DNA from: Dawidia cretensis | GTDB lineage: Bacteria; Bacteroidota; Bacteroidia; Cytophagales; Cyclobacteriaceae | DNA length: 64,000 bases | Direction: 5' to 3' | Assembly (NCBI RefSeq): GCF_018598175.1 | Contig: NZ_JAHESE010000003.1 | Span: 214,904 to 278,903, forward strand | Shown here: positions 34,554 through 42,404 of the stretch, in pieces | Layout: each line of letters begins with the position of its first letter | Numbering within the stretch: position 1 is the stretch's first letter | Program-made: the position numbers and the translations under genes | The notes under the pieces: model-generated | Told to the model about the DNA's origin: nothing | Databases searched by the model: none | What the model saw: the letters and a program-made list of their open reading frames with translations, nothing else

Positions 34554-34901
34554 ATGAAACAACAAACAACCATGGAGGATACCACGCTACGCCACGACGC
34601 TGTCGACATTATAGATGTCATTCGCAAGTTGCGTAACGATCTGATCAAAGATTTTCTGGATGAGCGAAATATGATTGTATACCTCTCCCAGCAATTCCGG
34701 ATCATGGAGCTGTCACACGTAAAGCTTGAATTTATTAAAAGTGAGCTGAAGCAACTATTGATCGCTCCCGTAAACACGACCTGGTATAAACCCGTTATTG
34801 ACGACTTTCATCGCACGGGCAGCGCCGCCCTGACAGAAGGAAATGAGAAGCTATTCTATAAGGAGATTGAAGAGGTCTTGAAAAAATATTTATTCAGTTA
34901 G
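34554..34901 (+). CDS. Unknown protein, second of two tandem paralogues
   Basis: A 115-residue helical protein (MKQQTTMEDTTLRHDAVDII; an internal ATG, MEDTTLRHD, could also start it). Its second half parallels the upstream protein: IKDFLDERNMIVYLSQQF, LEFIKSELKQLLIAPVNTTW, YKPVIDDFHRTGSAALTEGN, then LFYKEIEEVLKKYLF. Identity is low but order and spacing agree, so an old tandem duplication is likely. Two related helical proteins from one transcript often form a heterodimer. No function can be assigned. The 154 bp after it contain a small hairpin (TTGCCTTA/TAAGGCAA) but no T run. Confidence 0.78.
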   Translation: MKQQTTMEDTTLRHDAVDIIDVIRKLRNDLIKDFLDERNMIVYLSQQFRIMELSHVKLEFIKSELKQLLIAPVNTTWYKPVIDDFHRTGSAALTEGNEKLFYKEIEEVLKKYLFS

Positions 34902-35055
34902 GTCTTAGTGTAGGTTTAGGATTTGCCTTAGGGGTAAGGCAAGGCAGCGTGTGGTAGTCCCGGACAAAATGTTGTGTGACAGATTCCGGCAACGCCACGT
35001 CGCTGCCCTTTTTTAGGACGTTGGTCGTTAGCACTTTTTTCAGCATCTTGTATCG

Positions 35056-35412
35056 ATGCGTCCAATCGATCTTTACTTTGCCGGGCAGCCGGAACCCGTA
35101 AAAAGCTGTATGATCTTTTTGCGTGAGCATATTTTGCAACTCGATGCCGGCATTACCGAAGCCTGGAAATACCGTATGCCATTTTATTGCTATCGCGATA
35201 AGATGTTCTGTTACCTGTGGGTGCATAAAAAATACAAACAACCGTACGTCGGTTTTGTAGACGGACATCTGTTGGAGCATCCTGATCTGCTGCCGGAGAA
35301 ACGGGCGCGTATGAAGATTCTGTTAATTGACCCGGCGCGCGATGTGCCCGTGGCCAAGGTCAGTAAACTTTTGCGTACCGCGCTCAAGGCCCGTCAGCGC
35401 TTGGATTCCTGA
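35056..35412 (+). CDS. DUF1801 protein
   Basis: A 118-residue cytoplasmic protein of the DUF1801 (YdhG-like) type: MRPIDLYFAGQPEPVKSCMI, ITEAWKYRMPFYCYRDKMFC, and ARMKILLIDPARDVPVAKVS. Several conserved aromatic residues line the expected pocket. The family has a small alpha/beta fold and no established biochemical role. It is 26 bp upstream of a Nudix gene on the same strand and may be co-transcribed with it. Confidence 0.88.
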   Translation: MRPIDLYFAGQPEPVKSCMIFLREHILQLDAGITEAWKYRMPFYCYRDKMFCYLWVHKKYKQPYVGFVDGHLLEHPDLLPEKRARMKILLIDPARDVPVAKVSKLLRTALKARQRLDS

Positions 35413-35438
35413 AGATTTGGCTCCAACTTCGCGCAGCC

Positions 35439-35879
35439 ATGATGCCACGTGAACAGAAGATACTCCCCGCCGTATCCGCGGCCATATTTAACGACCAGGG
35501 GCATGTGTTGCTACAGCAGCGACGAGACACCGGCAAGTGGTGTATCATTTCGGGACATGTAGAGTTTGGCGAAACGGTGGAGGATGCGATGCTGCGCGAG
35601 ATCCGCGAGGAGATCAACACGGCGGCCGAGATCATACGACTTATCGGAGTATATTCCATGCCGGCCTTTGCCACATACGATCATACCGACCATCGTGTGC
35701 AGTATATCACCTCGTATTTTGAAGTAAAGCTGCTCGAAGTGCCCGATATTTCTTTTACCAATGCCGAAACGCGGGCGTGGCGTTTCTTTTCCCCCGACGC
35801 GTTGCCCGCCGACCTCGACCAGGTCAATCCCTACTGGCTGGTAGATGCGTTGAACAAACAATCTGTCTTTATCCGTTAA
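35439..35879 (+). CDS. Nudix hydrolase
   Basis: A 146-residue Nudix pyrophosphohydrolase. The Nudix box is complete: GHVEFGETVEDAMLREIREE, with the metal-binding glutamates in REIREE. The N-terminal strand (ILPAVSAAIFNDQGHVLLQQ) and WCIISGHVEFGE are typical of MutT-like enzymes. Substrates may be nucleoside diphosphate derivatives; which one is unknown. Two ATGs are adjacent (35439, 35442). It is 13 bp before a GNAT gene and that in turn 15 bp before a fucosidase gene, so one transcript is possible, although the functions look unrelated. Confidence 0.93.
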   Translation: MMPREQKILPAVSAAIFNDQGHVLLQQRRDTGKWCIISGHVEFGETVEDAMLREIREEINTAAEIIRLIGVYSMPAFATYDHTDHRVQYITSYFEVKLLEVPDISFTNAETRAWRFFSPDALPADLDQVNPYWLVDALNKQSVFIR

Positions 35880-35892
35880 TAATTCCTTTTCT

Positions 35893-36348
35893 ATGATCCA
35901 GCATGCCATCGAACCTGTCTCGCCGAACGACTATGCGGCGATTACCGATGTCTGGGAGGCGTCCGTCCGTGCCACACACCACTTTCTGACCGAAGCACAT
36001 ATTCAGTTCTTCCGCCCCCTGGTACAGCACAGCTATTTAAAAGATGTTGACCTGCGCTGTATACGCAGTGAGGCCGGCGTTATTCTCGGATTTGCGGGTG
36101 TAGCCGGTACGCGGTTGGAAATGCTTTTTATACATCCCGCCGCGCGCGGTCGGGGTACGGGCCGGCAGCTGCTGCGGTATGCCATCGAAACATTGGGGAT
36201 ATATGAAGTAGATGTCAACGAGCAGAATCAACAAGCCGTGGGCTTTTATGAGCACATGGGCTTTCGTACCTTTCACCGGGCACCGGTCGACTCGTTGGGA
36301 AATCCGTTTCCTGTACTAACGATGCGGCTGCTGCGCAAAACAGCCTAG
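35893..36348 (+). CDS. GNAT-family N-acetyltransferase
   Basis: A 151-residue acetyl-CoA-dependent acyltransferase. The acetyl-CoA-binding motif A is clear: LEMLFIHPAARGRGTGRQLL, with RGRGTG matching Q/RxxGxG/A. The closing part (VDVNEQNQQAVGFYEHMGFR) is motif B. It resembles E. coli YjaB in length and layout. The acceptor is unknown. It sits between Nudix and GH95 genes with very short gaps. Nothing odd was seen. Confidence 0.92.
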   Translation: MIQHAIEPVSPNDYAAITDVWEASVRATHHFLTEAHIQFFRPLVQHSYLKDVDLRCIRSEAGVILGFAGVAGTRLEMLFIHPAARGRGTGRQLLRYAIETLGIYEVDVNEQNQQAVGFYEHMGFRTFHRAPVDSLGNPFPVLTMRLLRKTA

Positions 36349-36363
36349 CAAGTTTTTTCAACT

Positions 36364-38688
36364 ATGATGATACGATCTTATACACGCATAAGTTTAGTGC
36401 TGGCCACGCTGTGGCTGGGCGTTGTGACGCACGCTGCCGCGCAGCCGCCCGCGCCGGTTGCCGACTGGAGACTTTGGTTCAACAGGGCTGCGGCAAATTG
36501 GAACGAAGCGCTGCCGGTCGGCAACGGCCGGGTAGGCGCGATGGTCTTCGGCGGTGTGCAGTCGGAGCGCTTGCAGCTAAATGAAGAAAGCGTGTGGACG
36601 GGCAAGCCGGAGGACTTCATCAACCCCGGCGCACGTGCTGCGCTGCCCGTCATCCGCAAGCTGTTGTTTGCCGGCAAGTATGTCGACGCACAACAACTGG
36701 CCATCGATAAGATGATGGGCAACAAAACGGTCAACAGCAGTTACCAGACTGCCGGCGACCTGTGGCTGACATTTCCCGCACATGATTCAGAACCCGAAGG
36801 GTACGAACGCGCACTCGACCTCGAGACGGCGATCGCCAACGTACAATACCGGCAAGGAGGCGTAGCGTATACGCGGGAAGTATTTTCAAGTGCGCCCGAC
36901 CAGGTAGTGGTCGTGCGGCTGACGGCCGACCGGCCGGGAGCCCTGTCGTTACAGTTCGCGCTGACCCGTCCCGGCAGCAACGCGGCGGTATCCGTTTCGG
37001 GAAATGATATACTATTACAGGAGCACACCGGTGGAGGGGTAGGTGTAAAACTGGTAACACACCTGCGTGTTATACCCGAAGGAGGTTCCCTGTCCGCCGG
37101 GGGTACACACCTCGCTGTAGAGAAGGCTGATGCCGTTACAGTGCTGATTGCGATTGCTACCGACTACACCGGCGGCGACCCCCGCGCGACCACGCAACAG
37201 CAGCTGACCGCCGCCGCCGCGAAGCGATATGAAGATTTGAAACGCGCGCATATACAGGACTATCAATCCTACTTTAACCGTGTAGCGCTCGATCTGGGGG
37301 TGACTAACGCGGTATACTTTCCTACCGACGCACGCGTGTCGGCGTTGCAGCATGGAAATGAAGATCCGCACCTGGCAGCGTTATATTTCCAGTTCGGTCG
37401 CTATTTGTTGATCAGCAGCTCGCGTCCGGGAGGCCTGCCGGCAAACCTGCAAGGCATCTGGGCCGACGGCCTGACGCCACCGTGGAGTGCGGATTATCAT
37501 ATCAATATTAACATTCAGATGAACTACTGGCTGGCCGAGGTAGCCAACCTGTCGGAGTTGCATCTGCCCTTCATTACCTTCCTCGATAAACTGCGCCCCG
37601 ATGCGCGCAAGACGGCGAAGACTATGTATGGCATTGACGGCACCGTAGCACATTTTACGACAGACCCGTGGCTGTTCACCGCGCCGTATGGCTACCCCAG
37701 TTGGGCGATGTGGCCCATGGGCATGACATGGTGTGCGCAGCACGTGTGGGAGCACTATGCTTTTACAGGTGACAAAGCGTTCCTCCAACAATATTACCCG
37801 ATCCTGAAAGAGTCTGCAGCTTTCTGTGCGCAGTGGCTTGTTGAGAATCCTGCCACGGGCAAGTTGGTGTCAGGTCCTTCTATTTCTCCGGAGAATTCAT
37901 TTCAAACTGCCGACGGCCGGGGAGCGACGATGGTGATGGGACCGACGATGGACCACATGATCATCCGCGACCTGTTAACCAGCACGTTATTGGCCCAGCG
38001 CGTGTTGCATCACGACGAAGCTTTTGGCAAAAAGATTGAGAAGATCCTGGCAAAGTTATCACCGACGCAGATTGGCGCCGACGGACGTATACTGGAGTGG
38101 ACAGAATCTTTTCAGGAGCCTGAGCCTGGGCATCGGCATATATCGCATCTATATGGCTTGCATCCCGGGAAGGAGATTACCCGCCAGCAACCTGAGCTTT
38201 TTGCTGCCGCTCGTAAGACAATCGATTATCGGCTGGCGCATGGTGGAGGCCATACGGGTTGGAGCAGGGCGTGGATTGTTAACTTCTTTGCTCGCCTGGG
38301 CGATGGCGAAGCGGCGCATGAAAACCTTGTCGCACTATTTAAGAAGTCGACGTTGCCCAATCTGTTTGATAATCATCCGCCGTTTCAGATCGATGGTAAC
38401 TTTGGTGCTCCGGCGGGGATGGCGGAGATGCTGTTGCAGAGCCATGATGGCTCGGTGACGTTGTTGCCGGCGTTGCCGAAGGCCTGGGCTACGGGGCATG
38501 TGCGTGGGCTTTGTGCGCGTGGTGGTTTTGAGGTGTCGATGGTGTGGGGGGATGGTATCTTACAACAGGTGACATTAAACTCAAAATTGGGTGGGGCTTG
38601 TGTGGTGCAGTATGGGGGTAAGACTGTGACGTTACAAACTGAAAAAGGGAAGGTATATACTTTGCGTGGTGATTTGACCACACGGTAA
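36364..38688 (+). CDS. GH95 alpha-L-fucosidase-type enzyme
   Basis: A 774-residue secreted GH95 enzyme, signal peptide ending HAAAQ. GH95 members are inverting alpha-1,2-L-fucosidases, or alpha-L-galactosidases. Order: N-terminal beta domain (LWFNRAAANWNEALPVGNGR, RLQLNEESVWTGKP), linker, (alpha/alpha)6 barrel with the paired asparagines in HININIQMNYW, the acidic region EWTESFQEPEPGHRHISHLY and FQIDGNFGAPAGMAEMLLQ, where D677 is the expected base. These match the catalytic Asn-Asn, Glu and Asp known from the Bifidobacterium enzyme AfcA. A likely plant target is fucosylated xyloglucan or pectin. Two ATGs are adjacent (36364, 36367). It is followed by a GC-rich hairpin. Confidence 0.94.
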   Translation: MMIRSYTRISLVLATLWLGVVTHAAAQPPAPVADWRLWFNRAAANWNEALPVGNGRVGAMVFGGVQSERLQLNEESVWTGKPEDFINPGARAALPVIRKLLFAGKYVDAQQLAIDKMMGNKTVNSSYQTAGDLWLTFPAHDSEPEGYERALDLETAIANVQYRQGGVAYTREVFSSAPDQVVVVRLTADRPGALSLQFALTRPGSNAAVSVSGNDILLQEHTGGGVGVKLVTHLRVIPEGGSLSAGGTHLAVEKADAVTVLIAIATDYTGGDPRATTQQQLTAAAAKRYEDLKRAHIQDYQSYFNRVALDLGVTNAVYFPTDARVSALQHGNEDPHLAALYFQFGRYLLISSSRPGGLPANLQGIWADGLTPPWSADYHININIQMNYWLAEVANLSELHLPFITFLDKLRPDARKTAKTMYGIDGTVAHFTTDPWLFTAPYGYPSWAMWPMGMTWCAQHVWEHYAFTGDKAFLQQYYPILKESAAFCAQWLVENPATGKLVSGPSISPENSFQTADGRGATMVMGPTMDHMIIRDLLTSTLLAQRVLHHDEAFGKKIEKILAKLSPTQIGADGRILEWTESFQEPEPGHRHISHLYGLHPGKEITRQQPELFAAARKTIDYRLAHGGGHTGWSRAWIVNFFARLGDGEAAHENLVALFKKSTLPNLFDNHPPFQIDGNFGAPAGMAEMLLQSHDGSVTLLPALPKAWATGHVRGLCARGGFEVSMVWGDGILQQVTLNSKLGGACVVQYGGKTVTLQTEKGKVYTLRGDLTTR

Positions 38689-38700
38689 CGCGAACAAGCC

Positions 38701-38721
38701 TGCCCGCCGGCCTGGCGGGCA
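38701..38721. terminator. GC-rich hairpin after the GH95 gene
   Basis: TGCCCGCC-GGCCT-GGCGGGCA, a perfect 8-bp GC stem with a 5-base loop, 12 bp after the stop, followed only by AATTT. It could be a weak terminator or a REP-type repeat. Confidence 0.45.
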
Positions 38722-38803
38722 ATTTCCCTGCCCACCACTATACCCGTTTGGCAATATCCGCTTTTAGTCCGATCTTTCCTTTACTACAACAACCCCGTCT
38801 TGC

Positions 38804-40180
38804 ATGATTTTATTTCGAAGAACCGCTGCTGTGTGGGTGCTCCTGGCGTTATGCTGGGCGTGTGTGCCGAAACAGCCGGGTGGTGACACTACCGCAACAC
38901 CTTTTCTCGATTCACTGTCGCAGCAGACCTTCTCCTTTTTCTGGGAGACCGCAAACGCGGAGAATGGTCAGCTGCCGGACCGGTGGCCCAGCGAGAGCTT
39001 TTCGAGCATCGCCGCGACGGGCTTTGGTTTGTCAACGTACCTGGTAGGCGTCGAGCGTGGGTATATCACGCGGGTGCAGGCTGCGGAGCGCACGTTGCGC
39101 ACGTTGAGATTCTTGCGGCGTCTTCCCAAAGGTGAGGCCGCACAAGGTGTGGCAGGTCACAAAGGATTCTTTTACCACTTCCTCGATATGAAGACCGGCC
39201 TGCGGTTTCAACAGGTTGAGCTATCGACGATTGATACCGGGCTACTGATGGCGGGCGTCCTTTCTGCGCAGGCGTACTTTGATGGCAGCGATACGACGGA
39301 GACGCACATACGGGCACTGGCCGATACACTATACCAGGCTGTAGAGTGGGACTGGGCTATGCAGGACAAGAAGGTCATGAGCATGGGCTGGCATCCTGAG
39401 CGCGGTTTTATAGATGCCACCTGGCGTGGATACAACGAAGGTATGATCCTGTACATCCTCGCGATGGGCTCGCCCACCCATACTATACCGGCTGAAACCT
39501 GGAAGGCGTGGACCGACACCTACCAATGGACAAAATATCAGGGGCAGGAGTTTGTAAACTTCGGTCCGCTGTTCGGCCACCAATATTCGCATATGTATAT
39601 TGACTTTCGCGGCATACAAGATGCCTATATGCGTGAGAAAGGCATCGATTACTTTGAAAACTCCAGGCGGGCGACCTATGCAAACCGTGCTTATTGTGTT
39701 AACAACGCCGCGGCGTTTGTGGGGTATGATAAAAACACCTGGGGTCTGACGGCATGCGACGGACCTGGCAACGATGGCAAACAAAATCCCAACGTGGCGT
39801 TTCAAGGCTACAATGCGCGTGGCGCTTCCCAGTTTTACCTGCAGGATGATGGCACTATTGCGCCGACGGCGGCAGGGGGCTCACTGGTGTTCGCCCCCGA
39901 GATCTGTATACCGGCCTTGAAGCATATGAAGCGGCGTTTTGGTGCCAGGGTATATGATCGCTATGGCTTTAAAGACGCTTTTAACCTGAGCATTGTTTAT
40001 GAGAATGGCGCCACGGGATGGTTTGATAAAGACTATCTCGGCATTGACCAGGGACCGATCGTATTACAGTTGGAAAACTACCGCTCGGAGCTTTTGTGGA
40101 AAGTCATGAAAAAGAGCCCCTATATCCGGGCGGGTCTGAAGAAGGCCGGGTTTTCCGGTGGATGGTTAGACGAAAAATAA
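38804..40180 (+). CDS. GH144/glycoamylase-domain lipoprotein (probable beta-1,2-glucan hydrolase)
   Basis: A 458-residue lipoprotein (signal ending ALCWAC) with the glycoamylase fold (PF10091-like) shared by GH144 endo-beta-1,2-glucanases: LSQQTFSFFWETANAENGQL, AATGFGLSTYLVGVERGYIT, MSMGWHPERGFIDATWRGYN, YNEGMILYILAMGSPTHTIP, LFGHQYSHMYIDFRGIQDAY and DAFNLSIVYE. GH144 was defined with an enzyme from Chitinophaga pinensis that cuts linear beta-1,2-glucan. A second, longer member is at 48275-50281, and a GH3 beta-glucosidase follows it, as in known sophoran loci. The gene is 12 bp before the sensor fusion and probably forms an operon with it. Some PF10091 proteins have other substrates, so the glucan is an inference. 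Confidence 0.88.
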   Translation: MILFRRTAAVWVLLALCWACVPKQPGGDTTATPFLDSLSQQTFSFFWETANAENGQLPDRWPSESFSSIAATGFGLSTYLVGVERGYITRVQAAERTLRTLRFLRRLPKGEAAQGVAGHKGFFYHFLDMKTGLRFQQVELSTIDTGLLMAGVLSAQAYFDGSDTTETHIRALADTLYQAVEWDWAMQDKKVMSMGWHPERGFIDATWRGYNEGMILYILAMGSPTHTIPAETWKAWTDTYQWTKYQGQEFVNFGPLFGHQYSHMYIDFRGIQDAYMREKGIDYFENSRRATYANRAYCVNNAAAFVGYDKNTWGLTACDGPGNDGKQNPNVAFQGYNARGASQFYLQDDGTIAPTAAGGSLVFAPEICIPALKHMKRRFGARVYDRYGFKDAFNLSIVYENGATGWFDKDYLGIDQGPIVLQLENYRSELLWKVMKKSPYIRAGLKKAGFSGGWLDEK

Positions 40181-40192
40181 AACAACAACAGG

Positions 40193-42097
40193 ATGCGGTG
40201 GGTGCTGGGATTACTACTGGTATTGGCTGCCGGGCGACCGGCGGCGCAGGAGATCTTTGTGCTGAATGACAGTGTACCGGAGCGAAACTTTATGCCGTAT
40301 GAGCTGATGTTTTACCGCGACGCCACCAACTCGGTTTCATTCTGGCAGATCTCGTCGCACAGTTTTTCCAATCGCTTTCAACAACACGCGGCCTACCAAA
40401 ACAAGGATTTCGTACCCGATGCTTCGTATTGGATCAGGTTGCCGATCCGGCATTATGCCCGTAGCCGAAAGGTATGGATGCTGGAATTCTACGATCAGAC
40501 CATCGACTACATCGAAGCCTATGTTCCGCAGATGGACGGGTCGTATCAAAACGTGGTGATGGGTGACAAACAACCCTTCCGCCAGCGGCCACTGCGTCAC
40601 AAAAACTTCGAGATCGTGCTGGATGTAAAGGCCGACACGATGATGTATTATTATTTCCGTGTGCAGTCGCATGCCTTTGCCGACCTGCGCATCGGTGTTC
40701 GTTCAGCCGATCGCTTTATATACTATGCGCTGAACGAATACTTTTTGTTTGGTATGTTTTATGGCATGATCCTCATTATTAGTTTGTATAACTTCCTGGT
40801 ATACCTGGCTATTAAGGAGATCAAAAACATCTATTATATTCTCTATATTCTCAGCGTAGCCGCCTACGCCATGAGCTACGACGGCGTCGGCTTCCAGTAC
40901 CTGTGGCCCTCGCATCCCGAATGGAATGATTATGCGGTGGGTGTTACGTTGTGTTCCGTTATATTGTGGAGCCTGGTCTTTACACGGCGTTTTCTGAGCA
41001 CGCATGCCAATGCGCCCCGGCTTGACCGCTGGCTGATGTGGATGATCGGGTTACGCTCGGCGTGGTTTGTGGTAGAATTCGTGTTTCTGCCGCACCTGCT
41101 TACCTATCGTGATATCGAGATCATACCGTTATCGTTGATCTTTTATACGGGTATAACGGTCTGGAACAAAGGCTATCGCCCTGCGCGGTTTTTTGTGATG
41201 GCGTATGGCATTTTATTCTTTGGCTTTTTTATCCGGGCACTGGTCTACTTTAACATATTGCCTTTTACGACGCCCCTGCATTACAGTTTGCACTTCAGCT
41301 TTGTGGTGGAGATGTTGCTGTTGACCTTTGCCATGGGCGATCGCATTCATATATTAAAAGATATGCGGGACCGTGCCTTGCGACGGATTATCCATCAGCA
41401 CGAAGTCAACATGCAGTTGAAAGACAAGGTCACGCGCGAGCTGGAGGAGAAGGTGCACGAGCGTACCCTGGAGCTGCACGAGAAAAATCGACTGTTGGAG
41501 GAGACCAATATCAAGGTCGAACGGCAGTCGTACGAGATCAACCAGATCAACTCGCTGTTGGACCTCGACAACTGGAAGCTCAAGAACAGCTTAAAAGAGG
41601 TTTTGAACGAGCGCCTCCTGGAGAAGACCATGGATTATCGGCAGTTCCAGACGTTGTATCCCGATACCCTGGCGTGTTACCGCTTTCTGGAAAGCCTCAA
41701 GTGGCAGGAGGGATTTCACTGTCGCAAGTGTGGTAATGAAAAGTATTTTGACGGAAGTCAAAAGTTTGCCCGTCGCTGTACACGGTGTGGTTATAATGAG
41801 TCCATTACGGCCTATACTATTTTCCACAGCATCAAGTTCCCGGTGGAAAAAGCCTTTTACATTGCCTACCTGGCTGTTGTCGGTAACAAGGATTACACGC
41901 TGGAGGCGCTGGCTGCCCAGCTTGACCTGCGAGTAAATACGCTTTGGGGCTTTAAACACAAAGTAATTGAGCGGCTGCTGGAGCTTGAGTCCCGGGGGCG
42001 TCGGCCGCATGCTTCGCGGTGGGAAGAGGTTATTATAGACCATGGGCCTGCGCCGGACAAGCGCCTCCATCTTTCTACCACGAAAACTGTCGGGTGA
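40193..42097 (+). CDS. 7TMR-DISM membrane sensor fused to IS1595-type zinc ribbon and HTH
   Basis: A 634-residue fusion. Residues 1-19 form a signal peptide (VLAAGRPAAQ). About 20-160 is an extracytoplasmic DISMED2-like beta domain (FVPDASYWIRLPIRHYARSR), a fold related to carbohydrate-binding modules. About 180-390 has seven transmembrane helices (7TMR-DISM). About 395-480 is a coiled coil (LEEKVHERTLELHEKNRLLE). Usually an enzyme or kinase domain follows. Here instead come C510-x2-C513-x15-C529-x2-C532, a zinc ribbon with the ITAYTIFHSIKFPVEKAF continuation of IS1595/ISXO2 transposases, and an HTH-like helix pair (LEALAAQLDLRVNTLWGFKH). The transposase DDE domain is absent. I infer a membrane-tethered DNA-binding regulator of the adjacent beta-glucan genes. 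The pieces are visible; the role is inference. Confidence 0.85.
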   Translation: MRWVLGLLLVLAAGRPAAQEIFVLNDSVPERNFMPYELMFYRDATNSVSFWQISSHSFSNRFQQHAAYQNKDFVPDASYWIRLPIRHYARSRKVWMLEFYDQTIDYIEAYVPQMDGSYQNVVMGDKQPFRQRPLRHKNFEIVLDVKADTMMYYYFRVQSHAFADLRIGVRSADRFIYYALNEYFLFGMFYGMILIISLYNFLVYLAIKEIKNIYYILYILSVAAYAMSYDGVGFQYLWPSHPEWNDYAVGVTLCSVILWSLVFTRRFLSTHANAPRLDRWLMWMIGLRSAWFVVEFVFLPHLLTYRDIEIIPLSLIFYTGITVWNKGYRPARFFVMAYGILFFGFFIRALVYFNILPFTTPLHYSLHFSFVVEMLLLTFAMGDRIHILKDMRDRALRRIIHQHEVNMQLKDKVTRELEEKVHERTLELHEKNRLLEETNIKVERQSYEINQINSLLDLDNWKLKNSLKEVLNERLLEKTMDYRQFQTLYPDTLACYRFLESLKWQEGFHCRKCGNEKYFDGSQKFARRCTRCGYNESITAYTIFHSIKFPVEKAFYIAYLAVVGNKDYTLEALAAQLDLRVNTLWGFKHKVIERLLELESRGRRPHASRWEEVIIDHGPAPDKRLHLSTTKTVG

Positions 42098-42404
42098 TTT
42101 TTCTCATTTCGTCACATTTCCATTCCTTTCATCACACCTAAACCGGTGTTTCTGGCACGTTTTAACCAAAATGCTCGCGCGATGTTTTTCATCCGTTAAA
42201 ACACCTCGAACAGTTATGCGAAAACCTTCTGGAATCGTTTGAAGTAATGTTTTTCTTCTGGAAAAAAGCACCTCACTAAACCGATTGCGAAAACGTTGTT
42301 TTAAGCGCATTTCCACGAAATAATTCCGGGTTTCTCTTGCCAAATGCAAACTTCACTAGCGCGAACAGTCCCCAAGACCAACATCTGTTTTGCGAAATGA
42401 AAGT
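42098..42404 (+). promoter_or_regulatory. Control region of the beta-1,2-glucan SusC/SusD operon
   Basis: A 307-bp gene-free stretch. It holds repeated GCGAAAACxTT words (ATGCGAAAACCTT near 42218 and TTGCGAAAACGTT near 42286) and AACGTT. I find no exact TTG/TAnnTTTG pair. The length and the repeated word make it the natural binding region for a PUL regulator, possibly the sensor fusion encoded just upstream. Confidence 0.45.

Noticed and set aside
34923-34942. TTGCCTTA-GGGG-TAAGGCAA hairpin as a terminator
   Set aside because: A real inverted repeat, but no T run follows on either strand.
40193-42097. Reading the fusion as an inserted IS1595 element
   Set aside because: The frame is continuous from signal peptide to C-terminus, no DDE transposase domain or terminal inverted repeats are visible, and the coiled coil leads smoothly into the zinc ribbon.
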